64,000 bases of DNA from Cycas panzhihuaensis. Its lineage: Eukaryota > Cycadophyta. The position numbers and the translations under genes were made by a program. Below the pieces are notes generated by a model. It did not search any database, was not told the DNA's origin, and saw only the letters and a list, made by a program, of their open reading frames with translations. Numbering within the stretch: position 1 is the stretch's first letter; each line of letters opens with the position of its first letter. Positions 38,811 through 49,600 of this stretch are shown in pieces. The DNA lies in assembly GCA_023213395.1 (NCBI GenBank), contig CM041465.1, positions 103,485,741 to 103,549,740 of the forward strand, given 5' to 3'.

Positions 38811-40094
38811 TATGCTTGCTAAAGGAAAGCGTAACTTTATTTAAATGCTTTTTAGATAGAAACAATGTGTTGTTCAAACCCTCTTTTACATGCAAGCAAA
38901 ATGCTCAAGCAACTTTTGGGGAAAGCGAGGGAAAGAGGGGAATAGAGAGAGAGAGCCTAAGAATGGCCAACCCTCTGAATAAGGTACCTCCACACACTCA
39001 AGTGCTCCAAACCAATGGGTGAAACAAGAGATTATAGCTTTCAAGCAAATGGGATGATAACAAAGTTTACAAGAAGTAGTAGTTGCAAAAAAACTGCAAA
39101 AGCTACAAATGTTACAAAAGTTACAATATGCGACTTTTGCAAGATTAAGTGAGGAACTTGCAAACTATAAGATCTGTTGAAATAAACCAAATTTAAGAGG
39201 TATAGGAGGGCTAGTTGCAGGTGTTGCAAGCAGCTACCAATGTTATAACTAGCTAAATCCCTTCACCTTAAGGATTTTTGGGCATCCAAGATAGGTATGA
39301 GATGGGAGAAATTGTGAAGGGTAGGGGGCTACCCTAGAGGAGGTGGCTAAGAGGGTTAGAACCCTAGGCTTAAGCTCCTCTCTCCCTTTCTGCAATTTTC
39401 CCATGACCTTCCTAGTGGAAGCCCAAAGAGAAACCCCAAGAGGTGAGGAGGGGAGCCAAGAGAAAGAAGGTTTTGCCTTCTAAAGAATAAGTGTATAGAA
39501 GAGGTTTGTAGAAAACCCAGAACAATATCCAGAAAATGCTACTGTTAAGGGAAGAAAATAACAAAACGTAGGCATGAAAATCCCTGCTAAAACTAACTTG
39601 AAGTAGTTTTCACCTCATAGATTAGTTAGAAAATGGGGATCTCCCTTGATGGATGGAGGAAATTTCCCTTCAACAGTGTAAGAGAGTGTGAAACCTGCAG
39701 AAAAAACTTGATGCAATGATTGGAGAGAGACAAGTGGCAAGTGAGAAGGGTGATCAAGTCTAAACATATCGTTAGGGATCATACTACATCCGAAAAGGCG
39801 GGCAAAAGTGAGTTGTGAGAGCCAAGAGTACTTCAGAATGTTGTGGAGGTATGGTTAAGGGCCATGATATACCATGGGACATTTGTCTTGAGTCGTCATA
39901 TGCTAAAATAGTATATGCAAGTATAAGCGAGCAGACAAGCTAGGCATAACAACCATGTAATCAATCAATAGCATCTAGAACATGTCTAATGAATATTCAA
40001 TTGTATTCTGAAGTTAATAAAAAGCGAGGTTAGAAATATACCTGTGCTAACCTGAGAGGTGGTTTCCATGTCAATTCCTGGTAGCTGGGAAATA
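37315..40094 (-). repeat. 5' LTR of gypsy G
   Basis: Matches 21869-25119. Differences by eye: about 540 bp missing at 39729/39730 and a large TA expansion at 38751-38807. Minus-strand start is TATTTCCCAGCTACCAGGAA. Confidence 0.88.
38751..38807. repeat. (TA)n microsatellite
   Basis: 57 bp of pure TA. The other LTR has only about 10 bp of TA at the same place (23291-23301), so the expansion followed insertion. Confidence 0.97.
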
Positions 40095-40406
40095 GATACC
40101 AATCATTATTTTATGGGTCTATTTTTTCACTATAAACTTATTTTATAATTAATATATCTTAATGGACTTATTTCTAAAAATTCATATTTGTTAATTAGTG
40201 GAAATTAAGGTTAATATTAATAAGTTTATTTCTGTATCATACTTACTTTATTAAATGAATATTTACTTGCAATAAGTTAATGAGTAATTTCACTAAATTA
40301 AAATTGAAAGGTTGTGATTACCTCACACTTAATTTCGTTGTTTCCTTTTTATTTCCTCTTCATTTTATCCATCAAAAGGATCTCTAGTCACATGGTTCTA
40401 TCCATA
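40095..40406 (+). other. Leader of copia B, second part
   Basis: AT-rich non-coding sequence between the gypsy G right end and the copia B gag start. Confidence 0.5.
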
Positions 40407-41280
40407 ATGACACTCATGCTAGGGACAACATCCTATCCTTCAATTCTAGCTCTAACTAACTCTAACTATGCCAACTAGAAGATCAAAATATCCTAGGTTC
40501 TTAAACAACAAAAGATCTGGTGATATGTAATAGGAGAATTCTCAAAACTTGATGACACAAAATCAGAAGTCTACATGATCTATCTAATGAATTGTGATGA
40601 AGCCCTAAGTACCATTCTAAACTCCCTCTTATCAGACATCAGCAGGCAGTTCCTTAAAACAAACGAACTATCCTACTTCTAGCAAACACTTAAGGAAAAT
40701 ATGATAAGGTCGATAAATGCCAACTAGCTCTCCTAAAACAATAATTGTATGATCTCAACTATGATGATTTTTCTAAAGTTGAGGATTTTCTGGCAAAAAT
40801 TTAACTCATTAATAAAGAATTAGGTAACTATATAAAATCTTCAACTAAAGAAGGTGACAAAACTACAATTATCACCTATGCCAAAGATGATGAAACACTC
40901 GTTTGTCTTACCCTTAATAAGTTACCTAAATACTTCAACCTTTTCAAAGCTGCCAAATAGTAGGCTGATTTCCTAGAAATCACCTTCAATTAGTTGACAA
41001 CTTAACTAATTAATTACTAAACCATGGTAATTCAAACTAAAAAACTTTAAGATCCTTCACAGGCTTTATTTTCCAAATCAAAATCTATAAATAAGTTTAA
41101 ACAAAATACTTTTTAGAGTAATCAAAATAATAACCCTAAGTTTTAGAAACCTCATAAAGGTTCTTCTTATTCCTCTTATCTTTCAAATAACTTTAATCAA
41201 AACATCAATATTTTGGTTCATTAAAAGACCAAAATACAACAAAACAATCATTCTAAAAATATAATATGATTAATTCTAAC
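40407..41280 (+). pseudogene. Copia B gag remnant
   Basis: From the ATG at 40407 a copia Gag can be followed through one frame change (near 40690) and many TAG/TAA stops: Q-Q-K-I-W, C-D-E-A-L-S, an E-D-F-L-A-K-I segment and a Ser/Asn/Gln-rich C-terminal part. A CCHC knuckle follows near 41300-41345 in which only the first Cys is left; the others read Phe, Tyr and Tyr. Compared with typical copia Gag the length is normal. Confidence 0.78.
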
Positions 41281-41429
41281 TTAATAAGATTGCCAGTTGT
41301 GCCTATTTCCACAAAAAGAGGTATACCATCGACGTCTATAGGAGTCAAATTGCTTTTGAAGGCTGAAAAGCTTCAAAGGGAATTCGTTCTTGATCCCACA
41401 ACCATAATCACTCTTTAACTGCTATAACT

Positions 41430-42290
41430 TCAGCTTTTTTAGCTCTAACCACTTAGCCACCTTTGTGGATTCTTAATTTTCATGCATCCTATCACATGAT
41501 AGGACACTAAGAATACTTGACCACATATCAGTTTGACCTTAACTCTGATGAGGAAATCTCTTTTAGGGGTGGAGCTCAACTAAAAGTTAAGGGAACATAT
41601 GATGTTTCCTTAAAATATGATTCAATCAAGGGAGTATTTTACATTCCTGGTTTGTTACCGAATCTCCTTTCAATTTACCAAATCTGTAAGAAAGACCTCA
41701 TCATTGAATTCTAGAAAGATAAACTTATAATAAAACAACCTCTAAATAGGTTTAAACCATTACTTCAAGACCTGTCGATCACAAAATAGGTCTTTATAAC
41801 TTAATAAATTTTCAGCATTCTAAAAACAAAGCTTTCAATACCTTTATAGCAAAATCTAACCTTGTCAGTAAGTTATGGCATGCCCAGTTTGGCCATATAA
41901 GTTATAGCAAACTTCAATACCTAAGGAAGCATAATATGGTTCATGGCTTACCTCCCCTTACCACTATCCATGGAGTTCACAATGCCTGAGTAACATGTAA
42001 GCAACACATGGATCCCTTTCTACATAAAACTTCATCCAGAGCAAAAGTTCCACTTGAACTCATTCATTCTGATATTTATAGCCCATTCTAAGTACCATCA
42101 TACTCTGGAAGCAAATATTTTATTATTTTCATCAATGATTTCTCTAGGAAATAGTGGGTTTATATGCTCAAAGTAAGAAGTTAAGTATTTAACATCTTTG
42201 TTAAGTTTAAAACATTAGTAAAAAATTAGAGTAACTCTAAAATTAAGATCTTTAGGTCTGATAATACTAAAAAATATTTAAACAACAAGT
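41430..42290 (+). pseudogene. Copia B protease and first half of integrase
   Basis: The protease motif W-I-L-D-S-G reads W-I-L-N-F-H near 41467, so the catalytic Asp is Asn; A-S-Y-H-M follows. A 65-codon open stretch at 41517-41714 is the protease body, ending in P-G-L-L-P-N-L-L-S. The integrase zinc site (W-H-A-Q-F-G-H-I) is at 41876-41900, and the first core Asp is in H-S-D-I-Y near 42066. The frame is then cut by the solo LTR at 42291 and resumes at 44930. Confidence 0.85.
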
Positions 42291-44924
42291 TGTTTCCCGG
42301 CTACCGGGAATGGACCTGAGATGCATCGACTTAGGTAAGCTTAGGTATACATTCTTGCTCCCATCTCCACTCTTGCTTGACCGAGGTTGTTTAGTATAGA
42401 TTGCCTGACGCATGTTTCCTTGCCATTTGCATGATTACATTGCCTTCTTGCTTGATCACACTGCATGTGCCTACCGCACGCTACTCAGCCTATGACGACC
42501 CATAGTGGGGGCACTCTTCAGTGAGTGCTACACCCTATATAGCGCATAGCCACCCACGTCATCTCCACGGCCTCTCGGGACACCTTAACCAGTTACGTTT
42601 CGCCTTCGATATCGTCCTATTTATACTTCGATTTGTCTTCTAAGTATGATGAAATCCCTGGTTGAGACCCGGTTCCTTTTTCTAACCACTTGTCAGTCAT
42701 CTGGGTATCAATTCCCAGCCTGTTCAACCCTAACCTGCTCTTTGTTTGGGTCCAGACCCCTTTTTTGACTTGATTTTTGCTTTCAGGTTCGCACCATTGT
42801 AAACTTAGCAGTACTGCGATATTTGCCGCGATACTGCGAAGTTTACCACGGTATGACTGTTCAAAAAAGTTTTTTAAAACTCATGCAGCAGTTCCTGCTC
42901 TTTTCGCAGAACTGCCACGTGGCATCTGCGCGTTTCTCCTTCCCCGTGACCCTCAACGTTCACTTAGGGTCAATGGGGGATAAAAACCAAAAAGTTACTT
43001 ATTCTTCTCTCTTCTTCACCTAATTTTTGGATGTAACTCCTACAACTCTTCCCCCACCTACTGCAAATAGAGACTCCTGAGCTGCTACTCTTCCCACAGA
43101 GGCTAATGCTGCACATCAGGCTCAGCACCAGCAGTTCAGAGCTTATTATTGCAGACTCATACGGTGGCAAGAAGGATATTCATAGGATTCTCCAAGAAAC
43201 AAGCTCCAAAGGTCCCAAATCATAGTGGTGTTTCTCATAGTGGCCTCTCCTCCAAAACTAGTCATTAAACCCTGTCAAGTACAGGTCTTTTTCTACTATT
43301 TTTTAGTAGAGATACGTTCTTACTCTTTGCTATAAGGTACTCACCATATTTGCCTTAAGATTTATGCTCTTTCCTTACATTTTTGTGAATAAGTGCTTGG
43401 TTTATGTGTTTTCTTGATGTTGTGCTCATTTAGCACTAGTCTTTTGTACTTTGTACCATAGTGCTTCCCCTCTTATTCTTGCAAGCCTGCTTTAAGGTGG
43501 CTGTTGCAAGGGGGAGATATAAAGAAAAGTAGAGGGAGGAAGGCAGGGTCAATCCCCCTTACTGTCCTTCTCCCCAAGGGTCCAAACCCTTCTTTTCTTT
43601 CCCCTTGCACCTTTTTGCCTCCCTTGAAGTTGGGTTAGGGAACTTGAAGGCCTACTTTCAAATCTAAACTAGCGTTGGCAACACCTTACCACACTTGTTT
43701 CAGATTTTCATTTGCTGGTTTTGGGCACTGCATAAGCCCCAAAACCACTCCTTGTTGGTTCACAACTTGCAGCCCATCCCACTTGGACGATCTGTTATTC
43801 ATAGCACCTGGTCATTTGGGTGTGCTTGCATGCCACACTGCTATTTTTTTCCTTCTTTTGTTTACTGCCCTATGTCATCATTATAGTTCATTTTTCCTTC
43901 CCTGAGGCCACGTGGGGATTTCCCTGGGTGAGCTAGCCATTCTGAGGCTAACTCCTTTGTTTGGGTACTGGTTGATATGGTTGTTGATTGGAATCCTGTT
44001 TGGAGTATTTTCCTTTGGAATAACATGCATATGTTTTGATTTAGTTGGTTTCATCTCTTCAATATTTAGACATATATATATTAGATATACTTTGTGGCCC
44101 CTCTTCCGAGAGGGAGAAACTTGTATGCTTGACTGGCAGATCTTGTGATTATGGAGTTACGCATGAAACGAGCCTATTAACGGGTTAGTGTCTCGTTTGT
44201 TGCTTTTCTAGATTTCCTTTCGTTGTTGCTTTACTTTACTTTTTGTATACATTAGGAAGGTAAGTTAACCCCCTTCGACTGCTCACGGCAACCATCGTCA
44301 ATGGATCTCACCTATGCGACAAGTGAAGAGGGAAGGCGCATAAAGCAACGGGGATCGTAAAGCTTCATTCAAGCACTGGATCTAGGTATTCCCCTTATTC
44401 CTTTTTGTCCCTTTTCCTATAGCTTTTTTTTCCTATGCATGTGTGTGCATATTAAAACACATAGGAAACAGAAAGAAGGAAAGAACACATCTATGCATTT
44501 TGCATGTTTGTTTTCTTCATAGTTGTTTTGTTACACATAGATAGTCTCCCTCGGATGCAAGCTCTTCGTTTCTCGCTCCCTTTGTTTAGCTTGTACGTAG
44601 ATATCACACTACACGCACCTCACTTATGCGTTGCCTTCTCTCCTCTTCGAGAAGACGCAGCCTGCTAGGTCCCTTCTTCCTCTTCTCGGCCATCCAAGGG
44701 GTAGGAGGGCCTCGCCTTTCGAGACAACCTAAGGCCTTGCCTCAAGGCCCCTCCTGCATCACCTAGAAGCAATTAGGCACTTTTGCAGGTCCCGAATCCG
44801 CGCTCAAGTGCACAGACGCCCTGTGTGGTGATTCCTTACTATTCAACCCAACTCATAACCCGATTTAATCTTATACAGCCATACTTTGCTAAGCGTAGGA
44901 AACTACCCTGCGTGAGGTATTTCA
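42291..44924 (+). mobile_element. 2.6-kb solo LTR of a gypsy family (E2), plus
   Basis: Bounded by an exact CAAGT duplication (42286-42290, 44925-44929). Starts TGTTTCCCGGCTACCGGGAA, ends GTATTTCA. It is an inverse match to 16001-18573 and related at its ends to the gypsy G LTRs. No internal coding or primer site. It splits copia B's integrase core. A TATA-like ATATATATTAG lies near 44068. Open frames inside (for example 43675-44148) are not conserved protein. Confidence 0.87.
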
Positions 44925-44929
44925 CAAGT

Positions 44930-47220
44930 TTATTTTATATTGTAAAAAGCATGGAATTCGATTCCAACATTCAGTTGCATATACCCTTCAACAAAATGAT
45001 ATTATTAAATGTGAGAATTGTACTCTTGTAGAAATGACAAGATGTATGATACACTCAAAAAATCTTGATCTAAAGTTATGGGCTGAAGCAATAGTTTACT
45101 TAAACTATCTTTTAAATTGATTGCCTTGTAAATTCTTATAAAATATTATGCCATAATAGAAATGGTTTGGTCATAAACCTTTTGTTAAACATCTTAAAAT
45201 TTTTAGAAGCATCACTTGAGGCCATGTTCCAATAGAGAAAAGAAAGAAACTCAACCCCAAAACTTCTAAATTTGTCTTTGCCAGTTACAACGAAGAAAGT
45301 AAAGCTTATAGACTTCTTAATCTAATCATGCACAAGATTTTAATCCTGTGTGATGTTATATTTGATGAAGAAGGTTCGTTATCAAAAACCAGTTATATAG
45401 AGTTTCCTATTAAGAACTTATTAACTAATACTTACTTAGTTGATCTATATCCAAATTGACCCTAAATCAATTGAATCTTTATCCACTCAAGTCTAGAATT
45501 AGACCTTAAAGGAATCTACTATGCCAATCCTAACCTCATCAGATCCACCTTCTACCTCTATTTCTTCAAAGAACAAACAGCCAATTTGGGCTCAGAAAAC
45601 TCTTTCTAATGCTAGTTCTGATGTTGGTAATCCATCGAATACTAGGAAGACTCATTCTCAAAAACTTCAAGCTAATTTTGCTCTAATGGCCAAAGTCATG
45701 GCCATAGATGATCCAAAAACCTTTAAAGAGGTAAGTAACAATCTTATATAGTAGTAAGCTATGCAAGTTGAATTTAATGCTCTTAAAAAGAAATCAATTT
45801 AGGATTTAGTTACTCTTCCCTTTGATAAAAACTTAGTAGATTGTAAGTAGGTTTACCGTGTAAAATATAACTCAGAAGGAGCACTTGAAAAATATAAGGC
45901 TTCTCTAGTAGCCAACGATTTTTCTCAAATTGAAAGTATTGATTATATTGAAACCTTTACTGTTATAACTAAGATGAATACAATCAAAACCATCCTAGTT
46001 TTAGTAGCCAAACTTGACTGGCAAATTCATTAAATAGATGTTAAAAGCACCTACTTAAATAATGATCTTAAAGAAGAAATCTATATGAAACAACCACCTA
46101 GTTTCATATATAATCATAATCTTGTCTGTAAGTTTTAGAAAACTTTATATGGTCTAAAACAAACTCCTCAAGCTTAATATATAAAGATAGATGACTATCT
46201 TATATACAATGGATACACTAAGTACATTAGTGATCCTAATCTCTACTTTAAATGAGAAATGATAATATTACTATCTTAATTTTTTACGTGGATGATATAA
46301 TCATAATTAGATCTTAATCTCCAGTATTCATCAATTAAAATCTATCTTAATGAATAAATTTAAAATGACTAGCTTAGGTCTTTTATATTACTTTTTAGGT
46401 TTGCAAATCCGTTAAACTAATTTTAAAATAATTATCTCTCAACCTAAGTATATTTTAGATTTAATCAAAACATTTAACATGGAAAATACCAAACTAGCCC
46501 TAAACCCTCTACAATTAGGTGTTAAACTATTAATTGATTGTCCTACATCTCTATTTGACCCTACTACATATTGTCAACTTATAGGTAGTTTAATTTACCT
46601 AACCCATACCTACCCAAACATCTCCTATGCTATTGCTCTCTACTCTAGATACATGCAGAAACCTAATAAGTCATACTGGAAAGCTATGAAATGGATTTTA
46701 ATATACCTACAAGGTACAATAGTCTATAGCTTAACATATAACTTTTGTAGTACTAACCTGAAATTAATAGGTTATACAGATTTAGATTGGGTAGGAGACT
46801 TTAATTATTACAAATCGACAGCCAGTTATATTTTCTTTCTAGAATCTTGTCCAATTACTTGGTCTAATAAGAAAACCTAAGCATAAGCCCTATCCACAAT
46901 CGAAGCTGAATATCAAGCACTTTTTGAAGCTATTAAAGAATCACTTTAGCTTAAATCTTTGTTAAGTGAGCTTGAATTATTTCCTAACTCTTCTATTGAA
47001 ATTAATGTTGATAATTAAGGTGTGATATCTATTGTTGTTAATCCTATTATTCGTTCTAGAACAAAACACATAGAATTATATCAACATTTTATATGTAATC
47101 TTATAAATGATGAAACTATCCACTTCTCTTATTATCTTACAAATTTGTGGATTATAGATATTCTTATAAAATAATTGATAGAAGTAAAGTTCTAAAAGCT
47201 CAGAGAATTATTGAAGATTA
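44930..47220 (+). pseudogene. Copia B integrase end, RT and RNase H
   Basis: The integrase core continues: Q-Q-N-D-I-I-K, where the catalytic Glu is Lys (45007-45009). The C-terminal region runs to about 45420, then a Ser/Thr-rich linker. RT runs from about 45760, with Q-x-D-V-K-S-T-Y near 46034 and Y-V-D-D at 46286-46300. After one frame change, RNase H starts near 46480: a 133-codon open stretch (G-Y-T-D-L-D-W), then T-I-E-A-E-Y near 46900 and N-V-D-N near 47004. The RT YVDD and three RNase H acidic residues survive, although stops are frequent and mostly replace Trp or Gln. Confidence 0.9.
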
Positions 47221-47234
47221 AAGAAGTCGTCATC

Positions 47235-47328
47235 AAAGGGGGGATCATCAAGCTGAAGTTTCCTTCTTCATCTTCTTTTCTTCTTCTTTTGTATCATCTT
47301 TTGTACAAAAGATAATATTAAAGGGGGA
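47235..47328 (+). other. Two polypurine tracts of copia B
   Basis: AAAGGGGGGA at 47235-47244 and AAAGGGGGA at 47320-47328, about 85 bp apart and separated by a pyrimidine-rich stretch. Only the second abuts the LTR. Confidence 0.75.
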
Positions 47329-47760
47329 TGTTAGAGTTGTTAATGTTATCTTTATAAAACTGTATTTATTAAAGTTAGATTTAATTATTATTATTAAAGT
47401 CAAATGTTATGTTATTAATTATGAAACTCGTTGAAATAGAACTGCCAATTTCAACGAACCTTCACCTCCTTAAAACTCTCTTCCTGGATTCTAGGAAGTT
47501 AGTCAGTAAGGACAATATATTAGGTTGGTTAAATGCTATCATGTACAAGTGGAGATCATGTAGTGATCTGTCTTGCTAGTTATTCCTGGGAGAGGATCAG
47601 ATCCTTCTTCTCAACTATTGATTTTTATATTCATTTTATTTAATTTATATTAATAAACTATATATTTGAGGTGGTTTTTTCTCACCTAAAGGGGTTTTCC
47701 ACCTACCAATTTTATGCACTATATAGTTGATTATTTTCTCTATTAACCCTCTCTCTAACA
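47329..47760 (+). repeat. 3' LTR of copia B, also followed by a primer site
   Basis: 432 bp, TGTTAGAGTTGT...CTCTCTAACA. It follows a polypurine tract as a 3' LTR should, and it is followed by TGGTATTAGAGC (47761-47772) plus about 25 bp of copia B leader, as a 5' LTR should be. It therefore served two elements. Confidence 0.9.
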
Positions 47761-47796
47761 TGGTATTAGAGCATGGTATTTAAAGAGTATAAATGT

Positions 47797-49595
47797 TTCG
47801 AGAAAAGTCTAAAAGAAAGAGGCAACTTAGATATGAGATTTGTGACTATCAAGATATTGATGCAACACTATTCATCAAGCACCAAAATGATAAAATCACT
47901 TACCACTTAATCTTTTTGGATGATATGCTAATAATAGGGAATAGTGAATAAGTAATCAACTAGTTGAAGAAGGACCTTACTAAAACTTTTGAATTGTCTG
48001 ACCTTAGGTTGATGAAATATTACTTAGGAATTGAAGTAACTCAAAAGAATGGCAAAATCTTTCTCCTAAGAAAAATATATCAACGATCTTCTAACAAAGT
48101 TTTAATTGCAAGATGCTCAACCAGTGGCTACACCTATGGAACTTAATGTTAAACTCACAGCTGATGATGATACTAAGGAGGCAGACACCACACTCTATAG
48201 GTAACTTATAGGTAGTCTCATCTATACCACTAACATAAGGATAAATATTACATATTCTATTGGCATTCTTGTAAGATTCATGACAAATCCTAAGCAGAAT
48301 CATTGGCAAATTGTAATACCAGTGTTGAGGTACCTGAAAATAACTAACAAATATGGTCTATTCTATGAACCCAATGTAGAATTTAAACTTTATGCATACA
48401 CATACTCAGACTTTGCCAGAGATAAAGACACAGGAAGATCTATATCTCAATATATAACATTTCTTAGAATAGCACCAATATCATGGAGATCCAAACGGTA
48501 GAAGATAGTTACAGACTCAACTGCCGAAGCTGAATATGTTACTGATTCTAAGACAAGTAATGAGGTAATATGGCTTAGAAAATTATTGAATACATTAAAT
48601 GCCACCCAAATAAGTTCTACTAGCTTACATGTAGATAATCAATCTACAATCCAAACGGCTAAAAATCATATACTTCACAATCGTACCAAACATATAAGTA
48701 CAAAAGTTTATAGGATTAGAGAACTAGTTAATAATGGCACAATTCAACCAGGGTACTGCCCCACAATAGATTAAGTGGTTGATATATTTACCAAACCACT
48801 AAAGAGGGTGAAGTTTGAATAGTTCGGAAGGTAACTCAACCTTAAGGCCTCCATCTCTAACTGATTAAAAGAGATGATAATAGGACCATCATACTCTATC
48901 TCATTCGTGAAAACCTCTTGTGGGTGCAGAAGGATAAGAGTAAGTCTCTGCTCTATCCCATTCGTCAAAACCCCTTGTGGGCATGAAAGGATAAGGGTTG
49001 TATCATTTTAAAAAATCAAAACCTATGAAAACCTGAAAGGGCATGGGGAATGACCAAATAGTATATGGAGGCTCAATAGATTTCAACTACAAAATTCATT
49101 ATACTAATTAGCTATCTGACTTCATTTAAAGAGTTACCTAAGCTAGGTTAGTCGATTAGAAAATCTATAAGTTTTCTTCCCCATGAAGGTTTCCCATAAA
49201 AGTGTCATAGTAGTTTACTTTGTAAGAGGCTCAAATGAAGACCTCATAGGATAGAATAAAATATGATGAAATGACCTTCTACCATTAAGGGGAAGATTAA
49301 AATAGGTTAATGTCACTAAGTCATTATATTAGTTGATTATTTCTAAAAAGGGTCTTAAGTGAACTTTAAATTAAATCACTTAAGTGAAATTCATTTTTAT
49401 ATGCATTATATGTAATTTCATTTCACCTAACTCTAATGCTCCCTCTCTCAATATAAAAGTTAAAGCCCAATGGAGGAGGCTCATTCTTACCTCCCAATTT
49501 TGTGAAAACTACTCTCTTTCTATTAAGTCTCTCTTGCTCCCATGTTTGCCTTTACGTTTAGTGCATGGAGATAAATGATAGATCTACTTTTTTCA
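47797..49595 (+). mobile_element. Second copia A element, 5'-truncated
   Basis: Similarity to copia A begins abruptly at 47797 (matching 6130 on) and runs through the polypurine tract to a complete 298-bp 3' LTR at 49298-49595 (its TG start is TA). The 5' LTR, gag, integrase and most of RT are absent. It is joined directly to a copia B leader. Confidence 0.9.
47810..48830 (+). pseudogene. RT end and RNase H of the second copia A
   Basis: The RT active site reads F-L-D-D at about 47912-47923. RNase H is complete in outline: Y-S-D near 48400, S-T-A-E-A-E-Y near 48520, H-V-D-N-Q-S near 48630, and the usual basic C-terminal P-L-K-R-V-K-F. This copy holds the roughly 263 bp (48352-48614) lost from copia A at 6670. 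Five or six stops and one frame change. Confidence 0.88.
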
Positions 49596-49600
49596 AGGTT

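Larger units (their letters stand above)
21869..40094 (-). mobile_element. Ty3/gypsy retrotransposon G, Tat/Ogre type, 18.2 kb (minus)
   Basis: LTRs of 2.8 kb (37315-40094) and 3.25 kb (21869-25119) flank an internal region with, on the minus strand, a TGGCAACC...CTGGGGAC primer site, gag, protease, RT, RNase H and integrase, in gypsy order (integrase last). Between integrase and 3' LTR lie a second RNase H and an antisense gene. Huge LTRs, this kind of primer site and extra ORFs beyond pol are hallmarks of the Tat/Ogre lineage. It sits inside the leader of copia B and holds a solo copia C LTR. No target duplication was found at the outer ends (GATAC on the right, TTTAT on the left). Confidence 0.9.
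11900..47760 (+). mobile_element. Ty1/copia retrotransposon B, split by three nested insertions
   Basis: Removing copia C (12344-20079), gypsy G (21869-40094) and a solo LTR (42291-44924) leaves one collinear copia element of about 7.2 kb: LTR (11900-12343), primer site (20085), leader, gag (40407), protease, integrase, RT, RNase H, polypurine tract, LTR (47329-47760). Each removal restores a continuous motif: the LTR end meets its primer site, and the integrase core continues in frame. LTR ends are TGTTAGAG and CTCTAACA in the 3' copy. No flanking target duplication could be paired, because the right end is joined to another element. Confidence 0.88.

Noticed and set aside
38587-39022. Open frames with long Tyr-Ile repeats on both strands
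   Set aside because: They translate a TA microsatellite within the gypsy LTR; the sister LTR lacks it.
43675-44148. Phe/Leu-rich open frames suggesting membrane proteins
   Set aside because: They lie inside the solo LTR E2, and no family resemblance supports them as protein.
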